A stretch of 64,000 bases of DNA from Stenotrophomonas maltophilia (GTDB taxonomy: Bacteria; Pseudomonadota; Gammaproteobacteria; Xanthomonadales; Xanthomonadaceae), in NCBI RefSeq assembly GCF_039555535.1, contig NZ_CP154630.1, positions 3,609,001 through 3,673,000 on the forward strand, read 5' to 3'. Below the pieces are notes generated by a model. It did no database searches. It saw nothing but the letters and a program-made list of their open reading frames with translations, and was not told the origin of the DNA. Below are positions 46,305 to 54,827 of this stretch, in pieces (the stretch's first letter is position 1; every line of letters starts with the position of its first letter). The position numbers were made by a program, and so were the translations under genes.

Positions 46305-46390
46305 GGTAGCGCAGGGCCATGCCCGGCGGTCCCGGTAGCCGCCAACCTTGGTTGGCGTTGGGCCCGTGCCAACCAAGGTTGGCACCTACC
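46305..46390. repeat. Cluster of three GTAG-type repeats with different stems
   Basis: In order: GTAGCGCAGGGCCATGCCCGGC (CCGGGC-type stem, slightly decayed), GTAGCCGCCAACCTTGGTTG, and the inverted GTGCCAACCAAGGTTGGCAC ending CTACC. Two stem subfamilies thus lie side by side between the prpD end and the alpha-2-macroglobulin promoter. Confidence 0.82.
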
Positions 46391-46400
46391 AAGGCGCGCC

Positions 46401-47861
46401 CTACCCCGGCAGGTACAGGTCCACGTAGTCGGTCACCGGCATCGCTGCCAGCGCCACCGGGTCCAGCGATGCGGCCAGGATGCGCTGCTGCTGGGCGGTC
46501 GGGAAGCGGTGGGCCAGGTGCCGGCGGAACTTGTCCATCAGCAGCGGAATGCCCTCCTCACGTCGGCGCGCGTGGCCCAGCGGGTATTCCACCAGTACCT
46601 CGGGCAGCTCGGTACCGTCGCTGAAGCGTACGCTCAGGCCGTTGGCGATGCTGCGCTTGTCCGGGTCCAGGTAATCGGCGCTGAGCTGCGGATCCTCATG
46701 ACAGGCCATCTTCGCGCGCAGTGCGTCGATGCGCGGGTCGGCGGCGACGTCATCCTCGTAGTCCTCGGCCGTCAACCGCCCGTGCAGCAACGCGATGGCC
46801 ACCATGTACTGCACGCAGTGGTCGCGGTCGGCCGGATTATGCAGCGGGCCCTGCTTGTCGATGATGCGGATGCAGGCTTCCTGGGTGCGGATCGCGATAT
46901 ACGCGATGTCCTCGACCCGCCGCCCCATCGCGCGCAGCTGCTGGTGCAGCGCAATCGCCGCCTCCACGGCTGTCTGGCCATGGAATTCGGCCGGGTAGCT
47001 GATCTTGAACAGCACGTTCTCCATCACATAGCTGCCCAGCGGTCGCCCCAGCGTCAACGCCTGGCCGTGCATGGATACAGCCTCGAAACCCCAGGTCGGT
47101 GCACTCAATACGCTGGGATAGCCCATCTCGCCACTGGCCGCCATCAGCGCCAGGCGCACGCCCCGGCTGGTCGCATCACCCGCCGCCCAGCTCTTGCGCG
47201 AGCCGGTGTTGGGCGCGTGCCGGTAGGTGCGCAGCGCCTGGCCATCGACCCAGGCCAGCGACAGCGCATTGAGCATGCGTTCGCGATCCAGCCCCAGCAG
47301 CTGCGCAACCACTGCGGTGGTCGCGACCTTGACCAGCACCACATGGTCCAGCCCGACCCGGTTGAAGGAATTCTGCAGCGCCAGCACGCCCTGGATCTCG
47401 TGCGCCTTGATCATCGCCAGCAGCACGTGGTGCATGGTCGGCGGCGGGCGACGCAGGGCCTGCGCGTTGCGCCCCAGCCAGTCGCAGACGGCCAGGACGC
47501 CGCCGAGATTATCGGATGGATGGCCCCACTCGGCGGCCAGCCAGGTGTCATTGAAGTCGAGCCAGCGCACCATCGCACCGAGGTTGAAGGCGGCCTGCAC
47601 TGGATCCAGCACGTAGTGCGTGCCCGGTACGCGCGCGCCGTTGACCACGCTGATGCCCGGCACCAGCGGCCCAAGCAGCTTGCTGCAGGCCGGGAAGGAC
47701 AGCGCCTCCAGCCCGCAACCGAGCGTGTCGAGCAGGCAATGGTGTGCGGTCTGGAACGCCAGCGGTGAGTCGATGCGGGCGTCGCGTACGTAATCGACGA
47801 TGTCCACCAGCAGCGCATCCCACGCTGCACGCCCGTTGGATGGGGTGTGGCTGTCAGACAT
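46401..47861 (-). CDS. prpD: 2-methylcitrate dehydratase PrpD (MmgE/PrpD family)
   Basis: The 486-residue protein dehydrates 2-methylcitrate to 2-methyl-cis-aconitate without an iron-sulfur cluster. Family blocks include [66 protein letters not shown] and [13 protein letters not shown]. Length matches E. coli PrpD (483). It is the last gene of the prp operon, separated from prpF by a 124-base gap that holds two REP copies. AcnD/PrpF, encoded in the same operon, do the same conversion by another route, so this PrpD is a second enzyme rather than the only one. Confidence 0.94.
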   Translation of the reverse strand: MSDSHTPSNGRAAWDALLVDIVDYVRDARIDSPLAFQTAHHCLLDTLGCGLEALSFPACSKLLGPLVPGISVVNGARVPGTHYVLDPVQAAFNLGAMVRWLDFNDTWLAAEWGHPSDNLGGVLAVCDWLGRNAQALRRPPPTMHHVLLAMIKAHEIQGVLALQNSFNRVGLDHVVLVKVATTAVVAQLLGLDRERMLNALSLAWVDGQALRTYRHAPNTGSRKSWAAGDATSRGVRLALMAASGEMGYPSVLSAPTWGFEAVSMHGQALTLGRPLGSYVMENVLFKISYPAEFHGQTAVEAAIALHQQLRAMGRRVEDIAYIAIRTQEACIRIIDKQGPLHNPADRDHCVQYMVAIALLHGRLTAEDYEDDVAADPRIDALRAKMACHEDPQLSADYLDPDKRSIANGLSVRFSDGTELPEVLVEYPLGHARRREEGIPLLMDKFRRHLAHRFPTAQQQRILAASLDPVALAAMPVTDYVDLYLPG

Positions 47862-47900
47862 TGTCGATCTCCTCGTTGCGGTGCGCGGTTACCCACGCAC

Positions 47901-47979
47901 CATGCCAACCAAGGTTGGCATCTACCAAAGCAATCGGTCTCTGCGACCCAGTAGTCGCCAACCTTGGTTGGCGTTTACC
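47901..47979. repeat. Pair of REP-like palindromes inside the prp operon
   Basis: ATGCCAACCAAGGTTGGCAT (inverted, ending CTACC) and GTAGTCGCCAACCTTGGTTG lie back to back between prpF and prpD. As transcribed hairpins they could set the relative amounts of the two messages. Confidence 0.8.
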
Positions 47980-47985
47980 GGCGCA

Positions 47986-49164
47986 TCATTCGGCCGGCAC
48001 CCGCACCTTGCCGTCCATCAGCACACGGGCGCTGCGACTCATGATGGCCTTGGTCACCGTCCACTGGCCGTCAACGAGCGCGGCCTGCGCACCCACGCGC
48101 AGCGTGCCGGACGGATGGCCGAAGGTCACCGCTTCGCGTTCACCACCACCGGCCGCGCGATTGACCAGGGTGCCCGGAATCGCCGCTGCGGTACCGATCG
48201 CCACGGCGGCGGTCCCCATCATCGCGTGATGCAGCTTGCCCATCGACAGCGCACGCGCATGCAGGTCGATCGCCGAGGCCGGAATGGCCTTGCCGCTGGA
48301 CGACACGTAGTCCTGTGCCGGTGCCACGAAGGCGACCTTCGGTGTGTGCTGGCGGGTTGCCGCGTCTTCCAGGTTCCTGATCAGGCCCATGCGCAAGGCG
48401 CCGTAGGCGCGGATCTTCTCGAAGCGCTCCAGCGCTGCCTTGTCTTCGTTGATCGCCGGCTGCAGCTCGGTGCCGGTGTATCCCAGGTCGGCAGCATTGA
48501 GGAAGATGGTCGGGATCCCGGCGGTGATCATCGTCACCTCGAAACTGCCCACGCCCGGCACATCCAGGGTATCCACAAGGTTGCCGGTCGGGAACATCGC
48601 GCCGGCATCGCCATCGTCGGATGGGTCGATGAATTCCAGCTGGATCTCGGCGGCCGGGAAGGTCACGCCGTCCAGCTCGAAATCGCCGATCTCCTGCACT
48701 TCGCCATCGCGCATCGGCACGTGGGCGATGATGGTCTTGCCGATGTTGGCCTGCCAGATGCGCACGGTGCACAGGCCATCGCGCGGCACGCGGGCGGGAT
48801 CGATCAGGCCATTGGCAATCGCGAACGGGCCAACTGCGGTGCTGAGGTTGCCGCAGTTGCCGCTCCAGTCAACGAAGGCGGTATCGATCGAGACCTGGCC
48901 GTACAGGTAGTCCACATCGTGGTCCGGCACCGAAGAAGTGGAGATGATCACGCACTTGCTGGTGCTGGAGGTGGCACCGCCCATGCCATCGGTCTGCTTG
49001 CCATACGGATCGGGCGAGCCGATCACACGCATCAGAAGTGCATCGCGTGCGGCGCCCGGCACCTGCGCGGCTTCGGGCAGGTCCTGCAGGCGGAAGAACA
49101 CGCCCTTGCTGGTGCCGCCGCGCATGTAGGTGGCGGGAATACGGAGTTGCGGGAGGAATGTCAT
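47986..49164 (-). CDS. prpF: 2-methylaconitate cis-trans isomerase PrpF
   Basis: The 392-residue protein has the diaminopimelate-epimerase-like double fold, with YMRGGTSKGVFFRLQDLP near the N-terminus and DWSGNCGNLSTAVGPFAI with its cysteine near residue 105. PrpF isomerises the trans-methylaconitate made by AcnD so that the cycle can proceed. It normally lies next to acnD. Here it starts 3 bases after the end of the ParE-like toxin gene, which has been placed between acnD and prpF, so prpF translation may be coupled to the toxin gene. Confidence 0.93.
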   Translation of the reverse strand: MTFLPQLRIPATYMRGGTSKGVFFRLQDLPEAAQVPGAARDALLMRVIGSPDPYGKQTDGMGGATSSTSKCVIISTSSVPDHDVDYLYGQVSIDTAFVDWSGNCGNLSTAVGPFAIANGLIDPARVPRDGLCTVRIWQANIGKTIIAHVPMRDGEVQEIGDFELDGVTFPAAEIQLEFIDPSDDGDAGAMFPTGNLVDTLDVPGVGSFEVTMITAGIPTIFLNAADLGYTGTELQPAINEDKAALERFEKIRAYGALRMGLIRNLEDAATRQHTPKVAFVAPAQDYVSSSGKAIPASAIDLHARALSMGKLHHAMMGTAAVAIGTAAAIPGTLVNRAAGGGEREAVTFGHPSGTLRVGAQAALVDGQWTVTKAIMSRSARVLMDGKVRVPAE

Positions 49165-49167
49165 TGA

Positions 49168-49530
49168 TCAGTATCCTGGATGCGACGAACCAATATCGGG
49201 GTTGAGCTCCTCGCCTTCGAACAGCGCTTCCATGCCCCGCGAAGCATTCCAGATGCGCACGATGGAAACATGCTCAGGTAGCTCCACGTAATAGACCAGG
49301 TAGCCGTCGAAGCGACGAACCGGATGAAAACGCAACGGCGCTGGCAGCGAGGGCAACAGACCCGCATGCAGTGCGGAACCAGCACCCGGATGGGCCTCGA
49401 TCAGCTTGACGACGGATTCCACCGCATCGATGAAGCCGACTTCCAGCACTTCTCCGCCCTGATCTGCATACCAGGCTGCTGCCTGATCAAGATCTCGAAC
49501 CGCTGAAGGTGACCAATGCGAAGGCTTCAC
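49168..49530 (-). CDS. RelE/ParE-family toxin
   Basis: The 120-residue protein has the ParE/RelE fold: an N-terminal helix PSAVRDLDQAAAWYADQGGEV, the helix FIDAVESVVKLIEAHPGAGS, and the C-terminal strands LRFHPVRRFDGYLVYYVELPEHVSIVRIWNASR. The arginines and aromatic residues typical of the group are there. ParE proteins poison gyrase and RelE proteins cut mRNA; the sequence points to the ParE side because it is paired with a ParD-like antitoxin. It is about 20 residues longer than usual at the C-terminus (EGEELNPDIGSSHPGY). Its start overlaps the antitoxin stop by 4 bases. Confidence 0.85.
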   Translation of the reverse strand: MKPSHWSPSAVRDLDQAAAWYADQGGEVLEVGFIDAVESVVKLIEAHPGAGSALHAGLLPSLPAPLRFHPVRRFDGYLVYYVELPEHVSIVRIWNASRGMEALFEGEELNPDIGSSHPGY

Positions 49531-49769
49531 TTGCGGTTCCGTGCGCGCTCACGCAGCTTGTCAAAATGGTCTGGCGCCAAAGGCACGGCAGGCCCCGATG
49601 CCAGACCCTCGGCAATCAACTGCCGCAGCAGGTCTTCGGCCTTGCTGCGCTGGCGCTGGCGGATCAGGTCGCGCACGTAGTCGGAGGTGCTGGAATAGCC
49701 GCCTTCACGTACTTCCTCGTCCACGAACTGCTTGAGCGGGTCGGTCAGCGAGATGTTCATCGTGGCCAT
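49527..49769 (-). CDS. ParD-like ribbon-helix-helix antitoxin
   Basis: The 80-residue protein begins MATMNISLTDPLKQFVDEEV, the ribbon and first helix of a ParD/CopG fold. The turn is REGGYSSTSDYVRDLIRQRQR and a flexible C-terminal part (APDHFDKLRERARNRK) should wrap the toxin. It neutralises the ParE-like toxin and, as a dimer, represses its own promoter, probably at the palindrome 12 bases upstream. The ATG at 49769 was chosen since it matches the family; the longer open frame reaches into acnD. It is followed without a gap by the toxin and then prpF. Confidence 0.87.
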   Translation of the reverse strand: MATMNISLTDPLKQFVDEEVREGGYSSTSDYVRDLIRQRQRSKAEDLLRQLIAEGLASGPAVPLAPDHFDKLRERARNRK

Positions 49770-49780
49770 GAGACTCTCCA

Positions 49781-49797
49781 TTGGCAATATTTGCCAA
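49781..49797. promoter_or_regulatory. Palindromic operator TTGGCAATATTTGCCAA before parD
   Basis: A perfect 7-bp inverted repeat around TAT lies 12 bases upstream of the antitoxin start. Its place and size are those expected for ParD autorepression. Confidence 0.65.
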
Positions 49798-49828
49798 GCA
49801 AGTGTGCGCCGCGCCTGTGTGTCGGACA

Positions 49829-49857
49829 AGCCCGCCCCCAACCGTAGGGGGCAGGCA
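49829..49857 (-). terminator. GC hairpin between acnD and parD
   Basis: On the minus strand GCCTGCCCCC and GGGGGCGGGC pair across TACGGTT with one mismatch, about 13 bases after the acnD stop. There is no T-run. It could reduce transcription from acnD into the toxin-antitoxin genes and prpF, or protect the 3' end of the upstream message. Confidence 0.45.
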
Positions 49858-49869
49858 TTCAGCCCACCA

Positions 49870-52488
49870 TCACGCCACCTTGGCGCCTTCCAGGAAGTCC
49901 TGGGCGAAGCGCTGCAGCACGCCACCGGCTTCGTAGATGGCCACTTCCTCGTCGCTGTCCAGGCGGCAGGTGACCGGCACGATCACGTCCTGGCCGTCGC
50001 GGCGGTGGATGACCAGGGTCAGCTCGGCACGCGGGGTACGCTCGCCGATCACGTCAAAGCTCTCCGTGCCGTCGATGCCCAGGGTCAGGCGGGTGGTGCC
50101 CGGCTTGAACTCCAGCGGCAGCACGCCCATGCCGATCAGGTTGGTACGGTGGATGCGTTCGAAGCCCTCGGCCACGATCGCTTCCACGCCCGCCAGGCGC
50201 ACGCCCTTGGCGGCCCAGTCACGCGAGCTGCCCTGGCCGTAGTCGGCGCCGGCGATGATGATCAGCGGCTGCTTGCGCTCCATGTAGGTCTCGATCGCTT
50301 CCCACATGCGCATCACCTTGCCTTCCGGCTCCACGCGCGCCAGCGAGCCCTGCTTCACGCTACCGTCGTCGTTGCGCACCATCTCGTTGAACAGCTTCGG
50401 ATTGGCGAAGGTGGCGCGCTGCGCGGTCAGGTGGTCGCCGCGGTGGGTGGCGTAGGAATTGAAGTCTTCTTCCGGCAGGCCCATCTTCGCCAGGTATTCG
50501 CCGGCGGCGCTGGAGGCCATGATCGCGTTGGACGGCGACAGGTGGTCGGTGGTGATGTTGTCCGGCAGCACCGCCAGCGCGCGCATGCCCGCCAGTGAGC
50601 GCTCACCGGCCAGTGCGCCTTCCCAGTACGGCGGACGGCGGATGTAGGTGCTCTGCGGACGCCAGTCATACAGCGGGCTGACCGCGGCGCCGTGCTCGAC
50701 GCGCACGTTGAACATCGGGTTGTAGACCTTGCGGAACTGCTCCGGTTTCACCGCCGCCTTGACCACGGCGTCGATCTCGGCGTCGCTCGGCCAGATGTCC
50801 TTCAGCCGCACCTCGTTGCCATCGGCGTCCACGCCCAGCACGTCCTTTTCGATATCGAAGCGGACGGTACCGGCAATGGCGTAGGCGATGACCAGCGGCG
50901 GCGAGGCCAGGAAGGCCTGCTTGGCATACGGATGAATGCGGCCATCGAAGTTGCGGTTGCCAGACAGCACGGCCGTGGCGTACAGGTCACGATCGATGAT
51001 TTCCTGCTGGATCTTCGGGTCCAGCGCGCCGCTCATGCCGTTGCAGGTGGTGCAGGCGAAGGCGACGATGCCGAAGCCGAGCTGCTCCAGGTCCGGCAGC
51101 AGGCCGGATTCTTCCAGGTACAGCTGCACGGCCTTGGAGCCCGGCGCCAGCGAAGACTTCACCCACGGCTTGCGCTGCAGGCCACGCGCATTGGCGTTGC
51201 GCGCCAGCAGTGCTGCGGCAATCACGTTGCGCGGGTTGGAGGTGTTGGTGCAGCTGGTGATGGCGGCGATGATCACCGCGCCATCGGGCATCAGGCCCTG
51301 CGCCTGTTCGGCCTTGCCCGCTTCCAGCTTGGCTTCGTCGGCGATGCCGCGCTCGGCCAGCTCGGCGGTGGCCACGCGCTTGTGTGGGTTGGACGGGCCG
51401 GCCATGTTGCGCACCACGCTGGACAGGTCGAAGTGCAGCACGCGTTCGTACTGCACGGTCGCCAGATCGTCGGCCCACAGGCCGGTGGTGCGTGCGTAGT
51501 TTTCCACCAGCGCCACCTGCGATTCCTCGCGGCCGGTCAGGCGCAGGTAATCGATGGTCTGCTGATCGATGTAGAACATCGCGGCGGTGGCGCCGTATTC
51601 GGGGCACATGTTGGAGATGGTGGCGCGGTCACCGATGGTCAGTGCCGCGGCACCCTCGCCGAAGAATTCAAGCCAGGCGCCGACCACGCGCTCCTTGCGC
51701 AGGAACTCGGTCAGGGCCAGCACCACGTCGGTGGCGGTGATGCCTGGCTGCGGGCGGCCGCTCAGTTCGACGCCGACGGTGTCCGGCAGGCGCATCCACG
51801 AGGCACGGCCGAGCATCACGTTCTCGGCTTCCAGACCACCGACACCGATGGCGATCACGCCCAGCGCGTCCACGTGCGGGGTATGGCTGTCGGTACCGAC
51901 GCAGGTATCCGGGAACGCCACGCCGTCCTGCACGTAGACCACCGGCGACATCTTCTCCAGGTTGATCTGGTGCATGATGCCGTTGCCCGGCGGAATCACA
52001 TCCACGTTCTGGAACGCCAGCTTGGTCCAGTCGATGAAGTGGAAGCGGTCTTCGTTGCGGCGGTCTTCAATGGCGCGGTTCTTCTCGAACGCCTGCGGAT
52101 CGAAACCACCGCACTCCACCGCCAGCGAGTGATCGACGATCAGCTGCACCGGCACCACCGGATTCACCTTGGCCGGGTCGCCGCCCTTGTCGGCGATCGC
52201 ATCACGCAGGCCGGCCAGGTCCACCAGCGCGGTCTGGCCAAGGATATCGTGGCAGACCACGCGCGCCGGGAACCACGGGAAATCGAGGTCGCGACGGCGC
52301 TCGATCAGCTGCGTCAGCGCAGCGGTCAACGTGGCCGGATCGCAGCGGCGTACCAGGTTCTCGGCCAGCACGCGCGAGGTGTACGGCAGCGTGGCGTAGG
52401 CGCCAGGCTGGATCGCATCGACGGCGGCACGCGCATCGAAATAGTCCAGCGTGCTGCCGGGGAGGTTCTTGCGGTAATCGGTATTCAT
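49870..52488 (-). CDS. acnD: Fe/S-dependent 2-methylisocitrate dehydratase AcnD
   Basis: The 872-residue aconitase-like enzyme dehydrates 2-methylcitrate to the trans form of 2-methylaconitate, later corrected by PrpF. It keeps the [4Fe-4S] cysteines in TSCTNTSNP and ACTTCNGMSG and the active-site GSSRDWAAKG near residue 760. The DSHTPHVDALGVIAIGVGG block is aconitase-family. The N-terminus begins MNTDYRKNLPGSTLDYFD, as in AcnD rather than AcnA/AcnB. It lies 97 bases after prpC in the prp operon. Confidence 0.95.
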   Translation of the reverse strand: MNTDYRKNLPGSTLDYFDARAAVDAIQPGAYATLPYTSRVLAENLVRRCDPATLTAALTQLIERRRDLDFPWFPARVVCHDILGQTALVDLAGLRDAIADKGGDPAKVNPVVPVQLIVDHSLAVECGGFDPQAFEKNRAIEDRRNEDRFHFIDWTKLAFQNVDVIPPGNGIMHQINLEKMSPVVYVQDGVAFPDTCVGTDSHTPHVDALGVIAIGVGGLEAENVMLGRASWMRLPDTVGVELSGRPQPGITATDVVLALTEFLRKERVVGAWLEFFGEGAAALTIGDRATISNMCPEYGATAAMFYIDQQTIDYLRLTGREESQVALVENYARTTGLWADDLATVQYERVLHFDLSSVVRNMAGPSNPHKRVATAELAERGIADEAKLEAGKAEQAQGLMPDGAVIIAAITSCTNTSNPRNVIAAALLARNANARGLQRKPWVKSSLAPGSKAVQLYLEESGLLPDLEQLGFGIVAFACTTCNGMSGALDPKIQQEIIDRDLYATAVLSGNRNFDGRIHPYAKQAFLASPPLVIAYAIAGTVRFDIEKDVLGVDADGNEVRLKDIWPSDAEIDAVVKAAVKPEQFRKVYNPMFNVRVEHGAAVSPLYDWRPQSTYIRRPPYWEGALAGERSLAGMRALAVLPDNITTDHLSPSNAIMASSAAGEYLAKMGLPEEDFNSYATHRGDHLTAQRATFANPKLFNEMVRNDDGSVKQGSLARVEPEGKVMRMWEAIETYMERKQPLIIIAGADYGQGSSRDWAAKGVRLAGVEAIVAEGFERIHRTNLIGMGVLPLEFKPGTTRLTLGIDGTESFDVIGERTPRAELTLVIHRRDGQDVIVPVTCRLDSDEEVAIYEAGGVLQRFAQDFLEGAKVA

Positions 52489-52585
52489 GGGCTGGCGGAG
52501 TACTTGGGGCGGGCCGGGTGCCGGCAATGCGGCGGCGAATGCATCCGGCCGGCGCAGGGCCGGCCGGATGGGTACAGCGGGTGGA

Positions 52586-53743
52586 TCAGACGCGCTTGTC
52601 GATGGCGACGAAGTCGCGGTCTTCCGGGCCGATGTAGTTGGCGCTCGGGCGGATGATCTTGCCGTCGATGCGCTGCTCGACGATGTGCGCGCTCCAGCCG
52701 GCGGTGCGGGCGATCACGAACAGCGGGGTGAACATCGCGGTCGGCACGCCCATCATGTGGTAGCTGACGGCGCTGAACCAGTCCAGGTTCGGGAACATCT
52801 TTTTGATGTCCCACATCACCGACTCCAGGCGCTCGGCAATGTCGTACATCTTCATGCTGGACTGTTCTTCGGACAGCTCGCGGGCCACGTCCTTGATCAC
52901 CTTGTTGCGCGGATCGGAGACGGTGTAGACCGGGTGGCCGAAACCGATCACCACTTCCTTGCGCTCGACGCGGGCCTTGATGTCTTCCTCGGCCTCATCA
53001 GGGTTGTCGTAGCGCTTCTGCACTTCGAACGCCACTTCGTTGGCGCCGCCGTGCTTCGGGCCACGCAGCGCGCCGATGCCACCGCAGATCGCGCTGTACA
53101 TGTCGCTGCCGGTGCCGGCGATGACGCGGCAGGTGAAGGTCGAGGCGTTGAACTCGTGCTCGGCGTACAGGATCAGCGAGGTGTGCATCGCCTTCACCCA
53201 CGAATCCTGTGGCTTTTCGCCGTGCAGCAAGTGCAGGAAGTGGCCACCGATCGAGTCGTCGTCGGTTTCCACGTCGATGGCGCGGCCGTTGTGGCTCCAG
53301 TGGTACCAGTACAGCAGCATGGAACCGAGGCAGGCCATCAGCTTGTCGGCGATGTCGCGCGCGCCCGGATGGTTGTGGTCATCCTTCTCCGGTGCCACGC
53401 AGCCGAGCACGGATACGCCGGTGCGCATCACGTCCATCGGGTGCGCCGACGGCGGCAGTTCTTCCAGTGCGGCCTTCACTGCGGCCGGAATGCCACGCAG
53501 CGACTTCAGCTTGGCCTTGTACGAGACCAGCTCGGCGCGGGTCGGCAGCTTGCCGTGCACCAGCAGGTAGGCGATTTCCTCGAATTCGCTGGTGTTGGCC
53601 AGGTCCAGGATGTCGTAGCCACGGTAGTGCAGGTCGTTGCCACTGCGGCCAACGCTGCACAGCGCGGTGTTGCCGGCAGCGGTGCCGGACAGGGCGACGG
53701 ACTTCTTCGGCTTGAAGGTCGGGGTTGCGGTCGTATCGTTCAT
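52586..53743 (-). CDS. prpC: 2-methylcitrate synthase
   Basis: The 385-residue citrate-synthase-fold enzyme condenses propionyl-CoA and oxaloacetate to 2-methylcitrate. Visible active-site blocks are the N-terminal [23 protein letters not shown], histidine in [44 protein letters not shown], and [18 protein letters not shown]. The subgroup is PrpC by context and the short N-terminus. The start lies 36 bases after the prpB stop, so they are co-transcribed. Confidence 0.95.
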   Translation of the reverse strand: MNDTTATPTFKPKKSVALSGTAAGNTALCSVGRSGNDLHYRGYDILDLANTSEFEEIAYLLVHGKLPTRAELVSYKAKLKSLRGIPAAVKAALEELPPSAHPMDVMRTGVSVLGCVAPEKDDHNHPGARDIADKLMACLGSMLLYWYHWSHNGRAIDVETDDDSIGGHFLHLLHGEKPQDSWVKAMHTSLILYAEHEFNASTFTCRVIAGTGSDMYSAICGGIGALRGPKHGGANEVAFEVQKRYDNPDEAEEDIKARVERKEVVIGFGHPVYTVSDPRNKVIKDVARELSEEQSSMKMYDIAERLESVMWDIKKMFPNLDWFSAVSYHMMGVPTAMFTPLFVIARTAGWSAHIVEQRIDGKIIRPSANYIGPEDRDFVAIDKRV

Positions 53744-53779
53744 GTTTCCCTCCGAAAACTTGATGGTGCAGGGTACTGC

Positions 53780-54673
53780 TTATTTCTTGGCGGCGAACAG
53801 TGCGTCGAGCTGCTGCTCGAAGGCGTGGTAGCCGATGCGGTCGTAGAGTTCTTCGCGGGTCTGCATGGTCTCCACCACGTTGCGCTGGTGGCCATCGCGG
53901 CGCACCGCCTGGTAGACATTCTCGGCCGCCTTGTTGGCGGCGCGGAAGGCAGACAGCGGGAACAGCTGGATGGCGACGCCGGCCGAGGCCAGTTCATCGC
54001 GGCTGAACAGCGGGGTGGCACCGAACTCGGTGATGTTGGCCAGCACCGGCACCTTCACCGCGTCGACGAAGCGGCGGTAGGTGTCCAGATCGTAGGCCGC
54101 CTCAGCGAAGATGCCGTCGGCACCGGCCTCTACGCAGGCGATGGCGCGCTCGATGGCCTTGTCCACGCCGTCCACCTGGATGGCGTCGGTACGCGCGATC
54201 AGGAAGAAGTCCGGATCGGTCTTGGCATCGGCGGCAGCCTTCACGCGGTCGACCATTTCACCCTGCGAGACGATCTCCTTGCCCGGGCGGTGACCGCAGC
54301 GCTTGGCGCCGACCTGGTCTTCGATATGGCAGGCGGCTGCGCCGGCCTTGATCAGCGACTTCACGGTACGCGCGATGTTGAACGCGCTCGGGCCGAAGCC
54401 GGTGTCGATGTCCACCATCAGCGGCAGGTCGCAGACATCGGTGATGCGGCGCACGTCCACCAGCACGTCTTCCAGGGTGTTGATGCCCAGGTCCGGCAGG
54501 CCCAGCGAGCCGGCGGCAACACCGCCACCAGACAGGTAGATGGCGCGGAAGCCGGCGCGCTTGGCCAGCAGGGCGTGGTTGGCGTTGATGGCGCCGATCA
54601 CCTGCAGCGGCGATTCGGCAGCCAGCGCCTCACGGAAGCGGGCACCGGCGGAGAAAGGAGTGGAAGCGGTCAT
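53780..54673 (-). CDS. prpB: 2-methylisocitrate lyase
   Basis: The 297-residue enzyme of the isocitrate lyase/PEP mutase family splits 2-methylisocitrate into pyruvate and succinate, the last step of the cycle. The catalytic signature [10 protein letters not shown] (the catalytic cysteine) and metal-binding [25 protein letters not shown] are intact, as is LIARTDA. It is the first gene of the operon, 23 bases after the predicted transcription start of a sigma-54 promoter. The ATG at 54673 was chosen over 30 further open codons, which would run through that promoter. Confidence 0.95.
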   Translation of the reverse strand: MTASTPFSAGARFREALAAESPLQVIGAINANHALLAKRAGFRAIYLSGGGVAAGSLGLPDLGINTLEDVLVDVRRITDVCDLPLMVDIDTGFGPSAFNIARTVKSLIKAGAAACHIEDQVGAKRCGHRPGKEIVSQGEMVDRVKAAADAKTDPDFFLIARTDAIQVDGVDKAIERAIACVEAGADGIFAEAAYDLDTYRRFVDAVKVPVLANITEFGATPLFSRDELASAGVAIQLFPLSAFRAANKAAENVYQAVRRDGHQRNVVETMQTREELYDRIGYHAFEQQLDALFAAKK

Positions 54674-54707
54674 GCGGCAATCCAGGTTGAAGTACGGGAA
54701 AGAGAGC

Positions 54708-54722
54708 GCAAGCACCATGCCA
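54708..54722 (-). promoter_or_regulatory. Sigma-54 promoter of the prp operon
   Basis: On the minus strand TGGCATGGTGCTTGC matches the -24/-12 consensus TGGCAC-N5-TTGC, with the obligatory GG and GC exactly 10 bases apart. Transcription would start near 54696. The activator PrpR, encoded divergently, carries the GAFTGA motif needed for sigma-54. Confidence 0.85.
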
Positions 54723-54766
54723 AGCCGCAAGCCGTTGATTTCACGGGGATGACCGCCACGCAATAG

Positions 54767-54815
54767 TGAAACATATGAAACATTGAAACGGCTGTATCAT
54801 GAAACACCCCGCCGA
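54767..54815. promoter_or_regulatory. Four TGAAAC direct repeats between prpB and prpR
   Basis: TGAAAC occurs at 54767, 54776, 54784 and 54810, three of them spaced 8-9 bases apart. They lie 45-107 bases upstream of the sigma-54 promoter, where enhancer-bound PrpR would be expected, and cover the start of prpR, allowing autoregulation. Confidence 0.55.
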
Positions 54816-54827
54816 CCTCCCGCCGCC

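Noticed and set aside
50692..54766. Two long plus-strand frames opposite acnD and prpC/prpB
   Set aside because: Same artefact; the real genes on the minus strand have complete active-site motifs.
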